A DNA stretch of 64,000 bases, taken from Aalborgiella sp040079635. Lineage in GTDB: Bacteria; Pseudomonadota; Gammaproteobacteria; Burkholderiales; Burkholderiaceae_C. This document shows positions 36,235 through 44,936 of the stretch, piece by piece. Position 1 is the first letter of the stretch, and the number at the start of each line of letters is the position of its first letter. The stretch is from the NCBI GenBank assembly GCA_040079635.1, contig JBEBJY010000001.1, forward strand, positions 62,001 to 126,000. The letters run 5' to 3'. Made by a program: the position numbers and the translations under genes. The notes beneath the pieces are model-generated. The model saw only the letters and a list, made by a program, of their open reading frames with translations, did not search any database and was not told where the DNA came from.

Positions 36235-36587
36235 AGTGGTTTATCCTGATTTTCGGCATTGCCTGCAACGCATCGGCGAGTGTTTTGGTCAAAATCGCGA
36301 TGACGCCGCCGCGCAAATTGCCCTCTCTCAGCGAGCCGATAGCGGCGTTTGGCAACTGGCCGTTCTGGTTGGGGTTGGCGCTATATGGTGCAGCGTTCCT
36401 GCTCTATGCGGCAGCCTTGTCACGCCTGCCGCTGAATGTGGCGCATCCGGTGCTTACTTCCGGGGCGATAGCTGCCGTGGCATTGTGCTCTTGGCTGATT
36501 TTTCGCGAGCCTTTCCACTGGACTACCATCACGGGTATTTTGCTTGTTGTGGCCGGTGTCATGCTGATCACGATTCGTGTAGCTTAA
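36231..36587 (+). CDS. SMR/EamA-type small membrane protein (ArnE/F-like)
   Basis: 118 residues with four hydrophobic helices, the size and topology of small multidrug-resistance-type proteins. Motifs FGNWPFWLGLALYGAAFLLY and LPLNVAHPVL resemble the ArnE/ArnF-like group that flips undecaprenyl-phosphate sugars. Set between a sugar-making cassette and a GT2, a role as a lipid-linked sugar flippase is more likely than drug efflux. A homodimer is expected because only one such gene is present. Confidence 0.85.
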   Translation: MKWFILIFGIACNASASVLVKIAMTPPRKLPSLSEPIAAFGNWPFWLGLALYGAAFLLYAAALSRLPLNVAHPVLTSGAIAAVALCSWLIFREPFHWTTITGILLVVAGVMLITIRVA

Positions 36588-36605
36588 CAATAGAAAAAAT
36601 CGAAG

Positions 36606-37451
36606 ATGAACTATTCTGATATTGATCCACAAGTCCGCGCCGGTTGGCAGGTTCCTTCATTTGAAACGCAGCTGTGGCTTGGCCGTCAGCATCCTTGGTG
36701 TGTCGTGATCCCGGTCATCAATGAAGGCAAACGAGTGAAAAGTCTGCTCGCCAGAATTTTCGCGTTCAAGATTGATGGGTTCGCCGACGTCATCATCGTG
36801 GATGGGGGTAGCACCGACGGATCACTGGCTCTTGCATCGCTCCAAGAGAATGGTGTGCGCGGCTTGCTACTCAAAACGGGCTCGGGAAAATTGAGCGCTC
36901 AACTGCGCTGTGCCTATGCGTTTGCGCTCGAGCAGGGCTACGAGGGCATCGTGACTATTGACGGCAATGACAAGGATGATCCGGAAGCGATACCGCGCTT
37001 TATTGAAGCTCTGAAGCAAGGAGTGGATTTTGTTCAAGCCTCACGCTTCATTTCGGGCGGGGTTGCAGAAAACACGCCAAAATTGCGAGACTTTGCAATT
37101 CGTTTCATCCATGCGCCGATGTTGAGTCTGTTCTCGGGGTTTCACTGGACTGATACAACCCAGGGCTTCAGAGCGTACAGCAGGAAAATGTTGCTGGATG
37201 CCAGGGTCGCTCCGTTTCGGGATATCTTTAGCCGTTATGAGCTGCTTGCGTATCTTTCTTATCGGTTACCCAAGCTCGGTTATCGCTGTGTCGAGTTGCC
37301 GACGGTAAGGCGATATCCAATATCGGGTGATGTCCCGACCAAGATCAGCGGCATCAAGGGCAATTGGTCTGTTCTCGTGGTGCTTTTTCGTGCGTGTTTC
37401 GGTGCTTACAACTCGCCTTCTGAGCGAACTGGGCAAAGGCATCTGCAATGA
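36606..37451 (+). CDS. DPMS-like GT2 glycosyltransferase
   Basis: 281 residues with a GT-A fold: CVVIPVINEGKRVKSLL (~33-49), IIVDGGSTDGS (~62-72) and IDGNDKDDPEAI (~118-129) as the metal site. The middle contains SRFISGG, common in dolichyl/polyprenyl-phosphate glycosyltransferases, but no membrane helix follows. It probably makes a polyprenyl-phosphate sugar for the SMR-like protein just upstream to flip. It overlaps the following GT4 gene by four bases. Confidence 0.85.
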   Translation: MNYSDIDPQVRAGWQVPSFETQLWLGRQHPWCVVIPVINEGKRVKSLLARIFAFKIDGFADVIIVDGGSTDGSLALASLQENGVRGLLLKTGSGKLSAQLRCAYAFALEQGYEGIVTIDGNDKDDPEAIPRFIEALKQGVDFVQASRFISGGVAENTPKLRDFAIRFIHAPMLSLFSGFHWTDTTQGFRAYSRKMLLDARVAPFRDIFSRYELLAYLSYRLPKLGYRCVELPTVRRYPISGDVPTKISGIKGNWSVLVVLFRACFGAYNSPSERTGQRHLQ

Positions 37452-38626
37452 AGATTCTAAATGTGAGCAACACGATAGATCCTGTCACGGGTGGTGGCGA
37501 AGCGGAAAGGTCATTTCAGATGAGCAAGGCGCTTACTCAGTCTGGAGCCGAATGTCGCGTGTTGACGATAGACACGGGATTAACCTATGAGCGGAAAAAT
37601 TTTCTTGGAGAAGGCCGGGTGATTGCGCTGCCTTGTCTTGTCAGGAGATTTTATGTTCCTAGGTTTTCTTTCAGCCAGATCGATGCTCTTGTTAGAGAAG
37701 CAGACGTGGTTCACCTCATGGGCCACTGGACCATTTTGAATGCCTTGGTGTATTACTCCATACGTAAGTACCATAAGCCCTATGTAGTTTGTCCTGCAGG
37801 CGCACTTCGGATATTTGGAAGATCGAAGCTGTTTAAGAGGATTTATAACCTTGTTGTTGGAAAACGAATAATACAAAATGCATTAATGTGTATTGCGGTT
37901 ACACCAGATGAAACAGACAGCTTTATTGCGTATGGTATGAAGGAAAACAGAATTCATGTGATTCCCAATGGTATTGCAGAAACAGATTTTCTAGCTGATG
38001 ACAGTAAAAGCTTTAGAGAGAAAATCGGCTTGGGCGTGAGGCCATTCATTCTGTTTGTTGGGCGGTTAAATTTAATCAAGGGGCCAGACTTATTACTAAA
38101 GGCCTTTTGCGAAATACAAAACCATTTTCTTGGCGTTGATTTGGTGTTTGTTGGCCCTGATGGTGGAATGCTTTCAGAATTGAAAAGCATTGTAAAAAAC
38201 GCAAATGTGGAAGATCGCGTGCACTTTCTTGGCTATCTGGGCGGGGTTGATAAGTCTCACGTGTATCACGCTGCTGAGTTACTTGCTATTCCGTCTCGAC
38301 ACGAGGCTATGTCAATTGTTGTGCTTGAGGCGGGCGTGAGCGGAACCCCCGTTCTGTTGACTGATCAATGCGGATTTAATCAAGTTGCTGATGTTGGTGG
38401 TGGGTGGGTAGTCTCGGCCACAGTTGAGGGTTTAAAAAGTGGTTTAATTGAAGTGCTCTCAGATGCTATAAAAATCAGAACTGCATCGGTTAAAATCAAA
38501 AGCTACGTATTAAATAATTTCACTTGGACTGCAATTGTTCAGGAATATTGGAAATTGTATTCAAACCTGTTGGATGGAGGTTGTAATGTTCAAGATAAAT
38601 TTTCAGATCATCAATCTAAATTATAA
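37448..38626 (+). CDS. GT4 glycosyltransferase
   Basis: 392 residues with a GT-B fold. The N-terminal glycine-rich loop is DPVTGGGEAERSF (~12-24), and the C-terminal donor site is IPSRHEAMSIVVLEAG (~278-293). The fold contains FVGRLNLIKGPDLLLKA. A retaining transferase of the repeat unit; sugar not known. Codon use becomes visibly AT-richer through the 3' half and into the wzy gene that follows. Confidence 0.9.
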   Translation: MKILNVSNTIDPVTGGGEAERSFQMSKALTQSGAECRVLTIDTGLTYERKNFLGEGRVIALPCLVRRFYVPRFSFSQIDALVREADVVHLMGHWTILNALVYYSIRKYHKPYVVCPAGALRIFGRSKLFKRIYNLVVGKRIIQNALMCIAVTPDETDSFIAYGMKENRIHVIPNGIAETDFLADDSKSFREKIGLGVRPFILFVGRLNLIKGPDLLLKAFCEIQNHFLGVDLVFVGPDGGMLSELKSIVKNANVEDRVHFLGYLGGVDKSHVYHAAELLAIPSRHEAMSIVVLEAGVSGTPVLLTDQCGFNQVADVGGGWVVSATVEGLKSGLIEVLSDAIKIRTASVKIKSYVLNNFTWTAIVQEYWKLYSNLLDGGCNVQDKFSDHQSKL

Positions 38627-38651
38627 AATATAAAAGAAATTTAATATATTA

Positions 38652-40073
38652 ATGAATGTAAATTTCAATACTTCCGAGATCCTTAACATACTGATTGTTA
38701 TTGTTTTATTTTATATTTTGAAACGCAAAAATGATGTGACAACTCTACTTTGGGCATTGTTTGCATATGGAACGTTGCATTTTGGTTTTGCAGTCACTTC
38801 GTTGGCAACTGCTGAAACAAAAAGCAATTTAATTGCTCTTCATAATTCGGGTGGTGGCGTGTTCGCGAAATCAGCAACCATATTGCTGCTAAGCGTTGTT
38901 TTTGTTTTGTTAATTAAACGCGCTTACATTGTTTTTTTCTTGAATAAGAATAGCGGGAAAAAAATTGTTTTCTTAATCGCTTTTGTGATGTGTGCAATGC
39001 TTTATGGCTATGTATTGAATTTTAGAGCAAATGATTGGCTGCAGTTGAAAAATGTGATGTCTCTGGAGGCCATGGTTTTTTTGATCGCTATTGCAATTCT
39101 TGCTTCAAATGGTGAATGCTCTCAAGACGAGGATACTCCCTCTGTGTGGTGGTTATATGGACTTCTCATTTTGATTATTTCAGATAGTATTGCAATATAT
39201 GAAGTGTTTACCCACAGCTCATGGGCAGGTACGCTTCAGAGTTCTGGTGACATGGTTTATCGTGCTAGTTCAATATTGTTTAATCCGAATTTATTAGCAT
39301 TTTGGGCCTCTTTGGTGTATTTGGGAAGTTCTTATGGGTTACATGCGTATAAAACGCGTAAAAAAATAATGATTGCAAACATGGTTTTGGTTTCAATTGC
39401 AATATATTTTTCCGGATCGAGAAGCTCGGCTTATATATTATTTTTTGTATTATTTATTTCTGCATTTTTGATTAAAAAATCTTTTGCTTGGATACCTTTA
39501 TTGGTTTTGCCATTAACTATGTTATTGATATACGCTGGCGCAACTTGGCTAGCCCCAATTTTTGTTGCGAACAATATTGGGTGGAATGAAATTTCTTTGC
39601 TTGGTGAGCGGTTTGCGGCAACACCTGTCCAATTATTAAACTATGTATTCTGGAAAAGCGATTCTTTGCTTCGATTTTTAGCCGGCTTTTCAGGGGGAGT
39701 GTCTATTCGTGATGTTCTGGGCGTGACCACTCATGGTGTCCCACCGGAAATAGTGCAATCCATTGAGGGGCGTTTCACTGGAGGATTGGAAGATTCTGGC
39801 TGGCTTGTTTTATATCAAGATGTCGGATGGGTCGGTTTAGGCGGTATGCTTTTGGCGTGTGGCGTATTGTTTGTTAGTGGTGTGTATTCGTGCCTTAAGA
39901 ATTCAAGTCGAACGAGCGTTTATTGGCTTGCCGCATTACTAAATTGCGTATTAACTGGGTTTGTGATGCGATTTCAAATTTTCCCGGTATGGTTATTCAT
40001 TGGTTTAGTCGTCGTTGTAAGTCTCATGCAGTGGCGAAAATCTGAACTTGCTGCATTGCGCGGAGGTGTCTGA
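38652..40073 (+). CDS. wzy: O-antigen polymerase (Wzy-type)
   Basis: 473 residues with about eleven to twelve hydrophobic segments and a large periplasmic loop at ~320-390 (containing GVTTHGVPPEIV). The YFSGSRSSAYILF motif (~256-268) is shared by the Wzy/O-antigen ligase superfamily. As a weakly conserved, AT-rich, polytopic protein inside a repeat-unit cluster it is best read as the polymerase. Ligase (WaaL) function cannot be excluded from sequence alone. Confidence 0.8.
   Translation: MNVNFNTSEILNILIVIVLFYILKRKNDVTTLLWALFAYGTLHFGFAVTSLATAETKSNLIALHNSGGGVFAKSATILLLSVVFVLLIKRAYIVFFLNKNSGKKIVFLIAFVMCAMLYGYVLNFRANDWLQLKNVMSLEAMVFLIAIAILASNGECSQDEDTPSVWWLYGLLILIISDSIAIYEVFTHSSWAGTLQSSGDMVYRASSILFNPNLLAFWASLVYLGSSYGLHAYKTRKKIMIANMVLVSIAIYFSGSRSSAYILFFVLFISAFLIKKSFAWIPLLVLPLTMLLIYAGATWLAPIFVANNIGWNEISLLGERFAATPVQLLNYVFWKSDSLLRFLAGFSGGVSIRDVLGVTTHGVPPEIVQSIEGRFTGGLEDSGWLVLYQDVGWVGLGGMLLACGVLFVSGVYSCLKNSSRTSVYWLAALLNCVLTGFVMRFQIFPVWLFIGLVVVVSLMQWRKSELAALRGGV
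40062..40066 (+). promoter_or_regulatory. Ribosome binding site deciding the start of the WbuB-like gene
   Basis: GGAGG lies eight bases before GTG 40075. The wzy stop (TGA 40071-40073) is between them. This supports the GTG rather than the earlier in-frame TTG at 40048, which lies inside wzy. Confidence 0.75.
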
Positions 40074-40074
40074 A

Positions 40075-41307
40075 GTGCGCGTGCTAGTAGTGAGCCAATA
40101 TTTTTGGCCGGAAAATTTTCGGATAAATGAAGTTGTTGCCAGTTTGGTTGAGCGCGGAATTGAAGTCGATATTCTGACGGGCAAGCCCAATTACCCAGAA
40201 GGCAAAATTTCAACAGGTTATCGCGCTTGGGGCTGTCAGCAGGAGCAATGGAAAGGGGCGAAAGTGCATCGCGTTCCGCTGTTCCCTCGCGGTCAAAATA
40301 GCCGCTTGAGGTTAACTCTTAACTACCTTTCATTCATTTTCTTTGGTCTGGTTAGTGGTTCATGGCTGGTACGCAAACGTCAATATGATGTCATTTTTGT
40401 GTATGGGCTTTCTCCTATTTTGCTGGCTATTCCCGGGCTTTTTATCGGGAGGCTGAAGCGCAAGAAGGTAATCCTCTGGGTACAAGATTTGTGGCCGGAA
40501 AGTCTCTCGGCGACAGGGTATGTTCGTAATAATATAATTATTAGCACAGTACGACAGGTGGTTCGTTGGATTTATCGCCGTGCTGATTTGCTTCTTGTGC
40601 AAGCACGGTCTTTCGAGGCATCAATTCGCGCACTTGCATCGGATACGCCTATCATTTATTACCCGAATTCCGTGGATGATGCATTCGCTGTTCCAGCCAA
40701 GAGCGAACCTCCTGCGGTTGCCGGGCTTGGCGAAGAATTCTCGGTGATGTTCGCGGGTAACATTGGTGCCGCACAGGCTATGGATGTGATCGTGGAGGCC
40801 GCATTATTATTGAAAGAGCACGGGGATATTCACTTTGTTGTTCTGGGAGATGGAAGTTGTCGTGTGGAAATGCTGGAAGCAGCACAAAAACGCAATCTGA
40901 AAAATCTTCATCTGCCGGGGCGTTTCCCTATGGAAACAATGCCTGGTTTTATGCAGAAAGCGTCAGTCTTGTTGGTGACTCTTGCTGATCGCCCAATTTT
41001 TGCGGCGACCGTGCCCAACAAAGTGCAGGCGTATTTAGCCGCAGGAAGGCCGATCATTGCGTGTTTGAATGGTGAAGGAGCGCGCCTGGTTGTGGAGGCC
41101 GGAGCAGGTTTGTCTACGCCAGCGGAAGATGCTCAGGCTTTGGCCGATACGATTTTACGTTTGTATCGTCTATCACCCAGTGATCGGGAAAAAATGGGCG
41201 ACAATGGACGGCGATATTATCAGGAACACTTTAACCATGAGCATTTGGTCGATGAGCTGATCGGACATTTGCAGTCAGCATCGCAAAACGGAAAGGCTAT
41301 TCAGTGA
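40075..41307 (+). CDS. WbuB-like GT4 glycosyltransferase
   Basis: 410 residues from the GTG at 40075. The N-terminus VLVVSQYFWPENFRINEV is the standard opening of the WbuB family, which transfers L-FucNAc or related L-6-deoxy-HexNAc. Further family marks are NYPEGKIS and VQDLWPESL, and ends with a C-terminal ANIGAAQAMD-like nucleotide site near 225. It is directly followed, with a four-base overlap, by the genes making such an L-sugar, so the acceptor step for that sugar is the likely role. Confidence 0.88.
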   Translation: MRVLVVSQYFWPENFRINEVVASLVERGIEVDILTGKPNYPEGKISTGYRAWGCQQEQWKGAKVHRVPLFPRGQNSRLRLTLNYLSFIFFGLVSGSWLVRKRQYDVIFVYGLSPILLAIPGLFIGRLKRKKVILWVQDLWPESLSATGYVRNNIIISTVRQVVRWIYRRADLLLVQARSFEASIRALASDTPIIYYPNSVDDAFAVPAKSEPPAVAGLGEEFSVMFAGNIGAAQAMDVIVEAALLLKEHGDIHFVVLGDGSCRVEMLEAAQKRNLKNLHLPGRFPMETMPGFMQKASVLLVTLADRPIFAATVPNKVQAYLAAGRPIIACLNGEGARLVVEAGAGLSTPAEDAQALADTILRLYRLSPSDREKMGDNGRRYYQEHFNHEHLVDELIGHLQSASQNGKAIQ

Positions 41308-42158
41308 AAGTATTGGTGATAGGTGCGAGCGGGATGATAGGCAGTACCGTGTTGCGGGTTCTGAGTGAAAGAAATGATTGGAAAGTCTTTGGCACGGTTC
41401 GCGATGCAAAAGTGAAGCGATTTTTTTCTACATCTATCGGCGAGCGCCTGATCGCGGGTGTCGATGTCGAATACCCAGATTCGCTTGTAAAAATATTGGA
41501 TCAGATCCGGCCAGATGTGGTCGTCAATTGCGCGGGCTTGACCAAGCATAAGCCAGAAGCCGAAGATCCATTGGTTTCTATTCCGATCAACGCCTTGATG
41601 CCGCATCGTTTGGCCGGGCTCTGCAAACTGCTTGGCGCGCGTCTGATACATATCAGCACCGACTGCGTTTTCTCCGGTGAAAAAGGCGGATATGTCGAAG
41701 ATGACTTTGCAGATGCACGTGACGTATATGGAAAATCCAAGGCATTGGGTGAAGTACTTTATCCACATACCATTACACTGCGTACCTCTACCATCGGACA
41801 TGAGTTGCAGAGCAAATACGGCTTGCTTGACTGGTTTCTGTCGCAGGAGGGGCGCTGTAAAGGTTTTGCCCGTGCTATATTTTCCGGTTTACCGTCAGTG
41901 GTTTTCGCGCAGATCGTGCGAGATGTGGTGATTCCTCGTAGAGAGTTATCCGGCTTGTACCATGTTGCTGCACAGCCGATAGGCAAGTTTGATCTGCTGA
42001 AGATTATCGCCGAAGTGTATGGCAAGAGTATCGACATTGAGTCGGTTGATAAATTGGTGATCAACCGTTCTCTGAATGCAGATCGATTTCGACTGGCCAC
42101 AGGATACGTCGCTCCAGACTGGCGAAGTCTGATAAAACTGATGCATTCGTATCAATAG
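41304..42158 (+). CDS. RmlD-like UDP-sugar 4-ketoreductase (WbvR type)
   Basis: 284 residues with GASGMIGSTVL (~7-17) and a YGKSK (YxxxK) catalytic site (~141-145). The length fits RmlD-like single-domain reductases. In UDP-L-QuiNAc pathways (WbvB-WbvR-WbvD of Vibrio O37) such a reductase converts the 4-keto product of the dehydratase into UDP-L-RhaNAc. The two-domain reductase (WbjC/CapF, ~370 residues with a cupin tail) used for L-FucNAc is not present. L-RhaNAc/L-QuiNAc is thus the better prediction. Confidence 0.85.
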   Translation: MKVLVIGASGMIGSTVLRVLSERNDWKVFGTVRDAKVKRFFSTSIGERLIAGVDVEYPDSLVKILDQIRPDVVVNCAGLTKHKPEAEDPLVSIPINALMPHRLAGLCKLLGARLIHISTDCVFSGEKGGYVEDDFADARDVYGKSKALGEVLYPHTITLRTSTIGHELQSKYGLLDWFLSQEGRCKGFARAIFSGLPSVVFAQIVRDVVIPRRELSGLYHVAAQPIGKFDLLKIIAEVYGKSIDIESVDKLVINRSLNADRFRLATGYVAPDWRSLIKLMHSYQ

Positions 42159-42172
42159 CTAGGGTGTTTATT

Positions 42173-43183
42173 ATGTTCAAAAATAAAGTATTGATGATTA
42201 CTGGCGGGACAGGGTCTTTTGGAAACGCCGTACTTAAACGTTTCCTTACGACAGATGTGCGAGAGATTCGTATTTTCAGCCGTGATGAAAAAAAGCAGGA
42301 GGAAATGCGCATCGCGCTGAACAATCCTAAACTGAAGTTTTACATAGGCGATGTCCGCGACTACGAAAGCACTTATCAGGCGATGAAAGGTGTGGATTAT
42401 GTGTTCCATGCCGCTGCGCTGAAGCAGGTTCCTTCGTGCGAGTTTTACCCGATGGAATCGGTGCGCACCAATATCATTGGCACCGAAAATGTGATGAACG
42501 CGGCGACCGCAAATGGCGTCAAACGCGTGGTGGTGCTCAGCACGGACAAGGCGGTGTATCCGATCAATGCGATGGGTATCTCCAAAGCGATGGCAGAGAA
42601 ACTGATGATCGCTAAGTCGCGGATGCAGCTCGAAGAAGAGACGGTTTTCTGTGCGACGCGCTACGGCAATGTGATGGCCTCGCGCGGATCTGTCATTCCG
42701 TTGTTCGTGTCGCAAATCAAAGAAGGCAAGCCGCTTACGGTAACTGATCCCAATATGACCCGTTTTCTAATGTCATTGGACGACTCTGTTGATCTGGTGC
42801 TTTACGCTTACGAACATGGTCAGCAGGGTGACATATTTGTACAGAAGGCTCCTGCATCAACTGTGGCCGATTTGGCGCAAGCACTTACCGAATTATTTGG
42901 CGGCAAAGAAAATGCCAAGGTAATTGGCACACGTCATGGCGAAAAATTGTATGAATCGTTGATCTCGCGTGAAGAGATGGCGCATGCCCAAGACATGGGC
43001 AGTTACTACCGTATACCGGCGGATAACCGCGATCTCAATTACGCTCAATATTTTAGTGAAGGCGAAGAGAAAATTTCGCATTCGGTAGATTACACCTCGC
43101 ATAATACAAATCGCCTAGATGTGGAGCAGGTCAAAGCGCTTTTGTTGAAACTGGATTTTATCAAGGAGGAATTAAATGCTTAA
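42173..43183 (+). CDS. UDP-GlcNAc 4,6-dehydratase/5-epimerase (FnlA/WbjB/CapE type)
   Basis: 336 residues from ATG 42173, which has AGGGTG six bases upstream; the earlier GTG (42164) is inside that site. GGTGSFGNAVLKRFL (~9-23) is the NAD site. STDKAVYPINAMGISKAMAEK-like sequence (~122-142) holds the catalytic Lys pair, with Met in place of Tyr as in the CapE/WbpM group. It dehydrates UDP-GlcNAc with inversion at C-5, then epimerises C-3. The first product is the same intermediate that PseB makes. Confidence 0.92.
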   Translation: MFKNKVLMITGGTGSFGNAVLKRFLTTDVREIRIFSRDEKKQEEMRIALNNPKLKFYIGDVRDYESTYQAMKGVDYVFHAAALKQVPSCEFYPMESVRTNIIGTENVMNAATANGVKRVVVLSTDKAVYPINAMGISKAMAEKLMIAKSRMQLEEETVFCATRYGNVMASRGSVIPLFVSQIKEGKPLTVTDPNMTRFLMSLDDSVDLVLYAYEHGQQGDIFVQKAPASTVADLAQALTELFGGKENAKVIGTRHGEKLYESLISREEMAHAQDMGSYYRIPADNRDLNYAQYFSEGEEKISHSVDYTSHNTNRLDVEQVKALLLKLDFIKEELNA

Positions 43184-44297
43184 AGTGATGACCATCGTCG
43201 GTACACGCCCAGAACTCATCAAGATGAGCCGTGTGATTGCAGAGCTGGACAAACACACCACGCATGTGCTGGTGCATACGGGTCAAAACTACGATTATGA
43301 GTTGAATCAGATCTTTTTTGATGATTTGGAAATTCGCAAACCCGACTACTTTCTGGGTGCGGTGGGCGAGACTGCAGCGCAAACCATAGGGCAGGTCATC
43401 ATCAAGTCCGACGAGGTGTTCGAAAAAGAGCAACCGGATGCGGTATTGCTCTACGGCGACACGAACTCCTGTCTGGCGGTCATCGCGGCCAAGCGGCGCA
43501 AGATTCCAGTGTTTCACATGGAGGCGGGTAACCGCTGTTTTGATCAGCGAGTGCCTGAAGAGTTGAACCGCAAGGTTTTAGACCATCTCAGCGACATCAA
43601 TCTTGTGTTGACTGAGCATGCACGGCGTTACTTGATTGCAGAAGGCATTAGACCCGAAACCATCATTAAAACCGGCTCGCACATGGATGAAGTTTTGAAT
43701 CACTACATGCCGAGTATCAAGAAATCGGAAGTGCTTGAGCGGCTGGGGCTTACAGCCCGTCAATTTTTTGTGGTTAGCGCTCATCGTGAGGAAAATGTCG
43801 ATACCCCCGAGAATTTGAGGGATCTGGTCGAGACATTGAATCTTTTGGCTGTCACGTATGGATACCCCATCATCGTATCTACACACCCCCGAACTCGCAA
43901 GCGCCTAGATGAGTTGGGCTTATCAGACATTAACCCGTTAATCGATTTTGCAAAGCCATTCGGTTTTTTCGATTTTGTCAAACTGCAGATGGAATCGACA
44001 TGTGTGATATCGGACAGTGGCACCATTACTGAGGAAGCGTCCCTTTTGAAGCTACCTGCCATCACGATCCGCTATGCTCATGAGCGCCCCGAGGGTATGG
44101 ACGAAGGTATTCTGATTATGAGCGGCCTTAAGCCTCAGGAAGTTCTTGAGGCGGTGCGGGTGGTTTGTGAGCAATACGCCACGCACGGTGCCATGCGCCC
44201 AGTTGCAGACTACATATCTTCCGATGTGTCGCGAAAAATAGTACGTCTGGTGCTTAGCTATACCGGTTATATCAACCGAGTAGTCTGGCAGAAATGA
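43176..44297 (+). CDS. wecB: UDP-HexNAc 2-epimerase (WecB/FnlC/WbvD type)
   Basis: 373 residues. Begins VMTIVGTRPELIKMSRVIAE, and has HMEAGNRCFDQRVPEELNRK (~112-131), both typical of non-hydrolysing UDP-GlcNAc 2-epimerases specialised for L-6-deoxy-HexNAc. As the last enzyme of the three-gene set it would convert UDP-L-RhaNAc to UDP-L-QuiNAc (or the FucNAc equivalent). Eight-base overlap with the dehydratase gene. Confidence 0.9.
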   Translation: MLKVMTIVGTRPELIKMSRVIAELDKHTTHVLVHTGQNYDYELNQIFFDDLEIRKPDYFLGAVGETAAQTIGQVIIKSDEVFEKEQPDAVLLYGDTNSCLAVIAAKRRKIPVFHMEAGNRCFDQRVPEELNRKVLDHLSDINLVLTEHARRYLIAEGIRPETIIKTGSHMDEVLNHYMPSIKKSEVLERLGLTARQFFVVSAHREENVDTPENLRDLVETLNLLAVTYGYPIIVSTHPRTRKRLDELGLSDINPLIDFAKPFGFFDFVKLQMESTCVISDSGTITEEASLLKLPAITIRYAHERPEGMDEGILIMSGLKPQEVLEAVRVVCEQYATHGAMRPVADYISSDVSRKIVRLVLSYTGYINRVVWQK

Positions 44298-44333
44298 TGA
44301 CATGTTTTTTGAGTTGGTGACGGTCTCTTTCAA

Positions 44334-44894
44334 ATGAAGAGATTTTGTGACTTGTTGCTTGGAGTTTTAGTGACCTTCATTCTTGGTTTCCCATTACTCG
44401 TTGTGGCATTGATGGTGAAGTTGACCTCCAAAGGTCCAGTGCTGTATTGGTCTGATAGGGTTGGGCGCAATAACACGATTTTTAAAATGCCCAAGTTCCG
44501 TAGCATGCAAGTGGGCACCCCTGCTGTGGCCACCCATTTGCTAAGTAATCCTAATATTTATTTGACACCCGTAGGCAGTTTCTTGCGGAAAAGCAGCCTA
44601 GATGAATTGCCGCAGTTATGGAGCATTATCAAAGGCGACATGAGTTTTGTGGGGCCACGTCCTGCTTTGTTCAATCAGCATGATTTGGTTGCCCTGCGTA
44701 CGCAGCATGGTGTGAACGCCTTGTTGCCTGGGTTAACTGGATGGGCGCAGGTAAATGGGCGTGATGAATTGCCAATTCTTGAGAAGGTGAAGCTTGACGT
44801 TGAATACTTGAAACGACAATCACTCAGCTTTGATGTTTATATTCTTTGGGAGACCTTTGTGAAAGTACTTCTTCGCGATGGCGTATCACACTGA
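44334..44894 (+). CDS. Initiating phosphoglycosyl transferase (PglC-like)
   Basis: 186 residues with one re-entrant N-terminal hydrophobic helix (~5-27). The monotopic PGT core follows: RVGRNNTIFKMPKFRSM (~41-57), the catalytic Asp-Glu pair in SLDELPQLW (~87-95), DMSFVGPRP, and PGLTGWAQVNGRD. It moves a phospho-HexNAc (often QuiNAc, di-N-acetyl-bacillosamine or a FucNAc type) to undecaprenyl phosphate and starts repeat-unit synthesis. It is the short type without the N-terminal domain of WbaP/WcaJ, and lies directly before the WbpM-like gene, a frequent pairing. Confidence 0.93.
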   Translation: MKRFCDLLLGVLVTFILGFPLLVVALMVKLTSKGPVLYWSDRVGRNNTIFKMPKFRSMQVGTPAVATHLLSNPNIYLTPVGSFLRKSSLDELPQLWSIIKGDMSFVGPRPALFNQHDLVALRTQHGVNALLPGLTGWAQVNGRDELPILEKVKLDVEYLKRQSLSFDVYILWETFVKVLLRDGVSH

Positions 44895-44936
44895 TGAAAC
44901 GGTTTCATATTATAAAAAAGGCAAAAAGTATTCAAT

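Noticed and set aside
36185..36619. A 144-codon frame over the SMR-type gene
   Set aside because: It is a shifted-frame shadow of the TIM-barrel end and the SMR-type gene, which have clear family motifs and an ATGA overlap.
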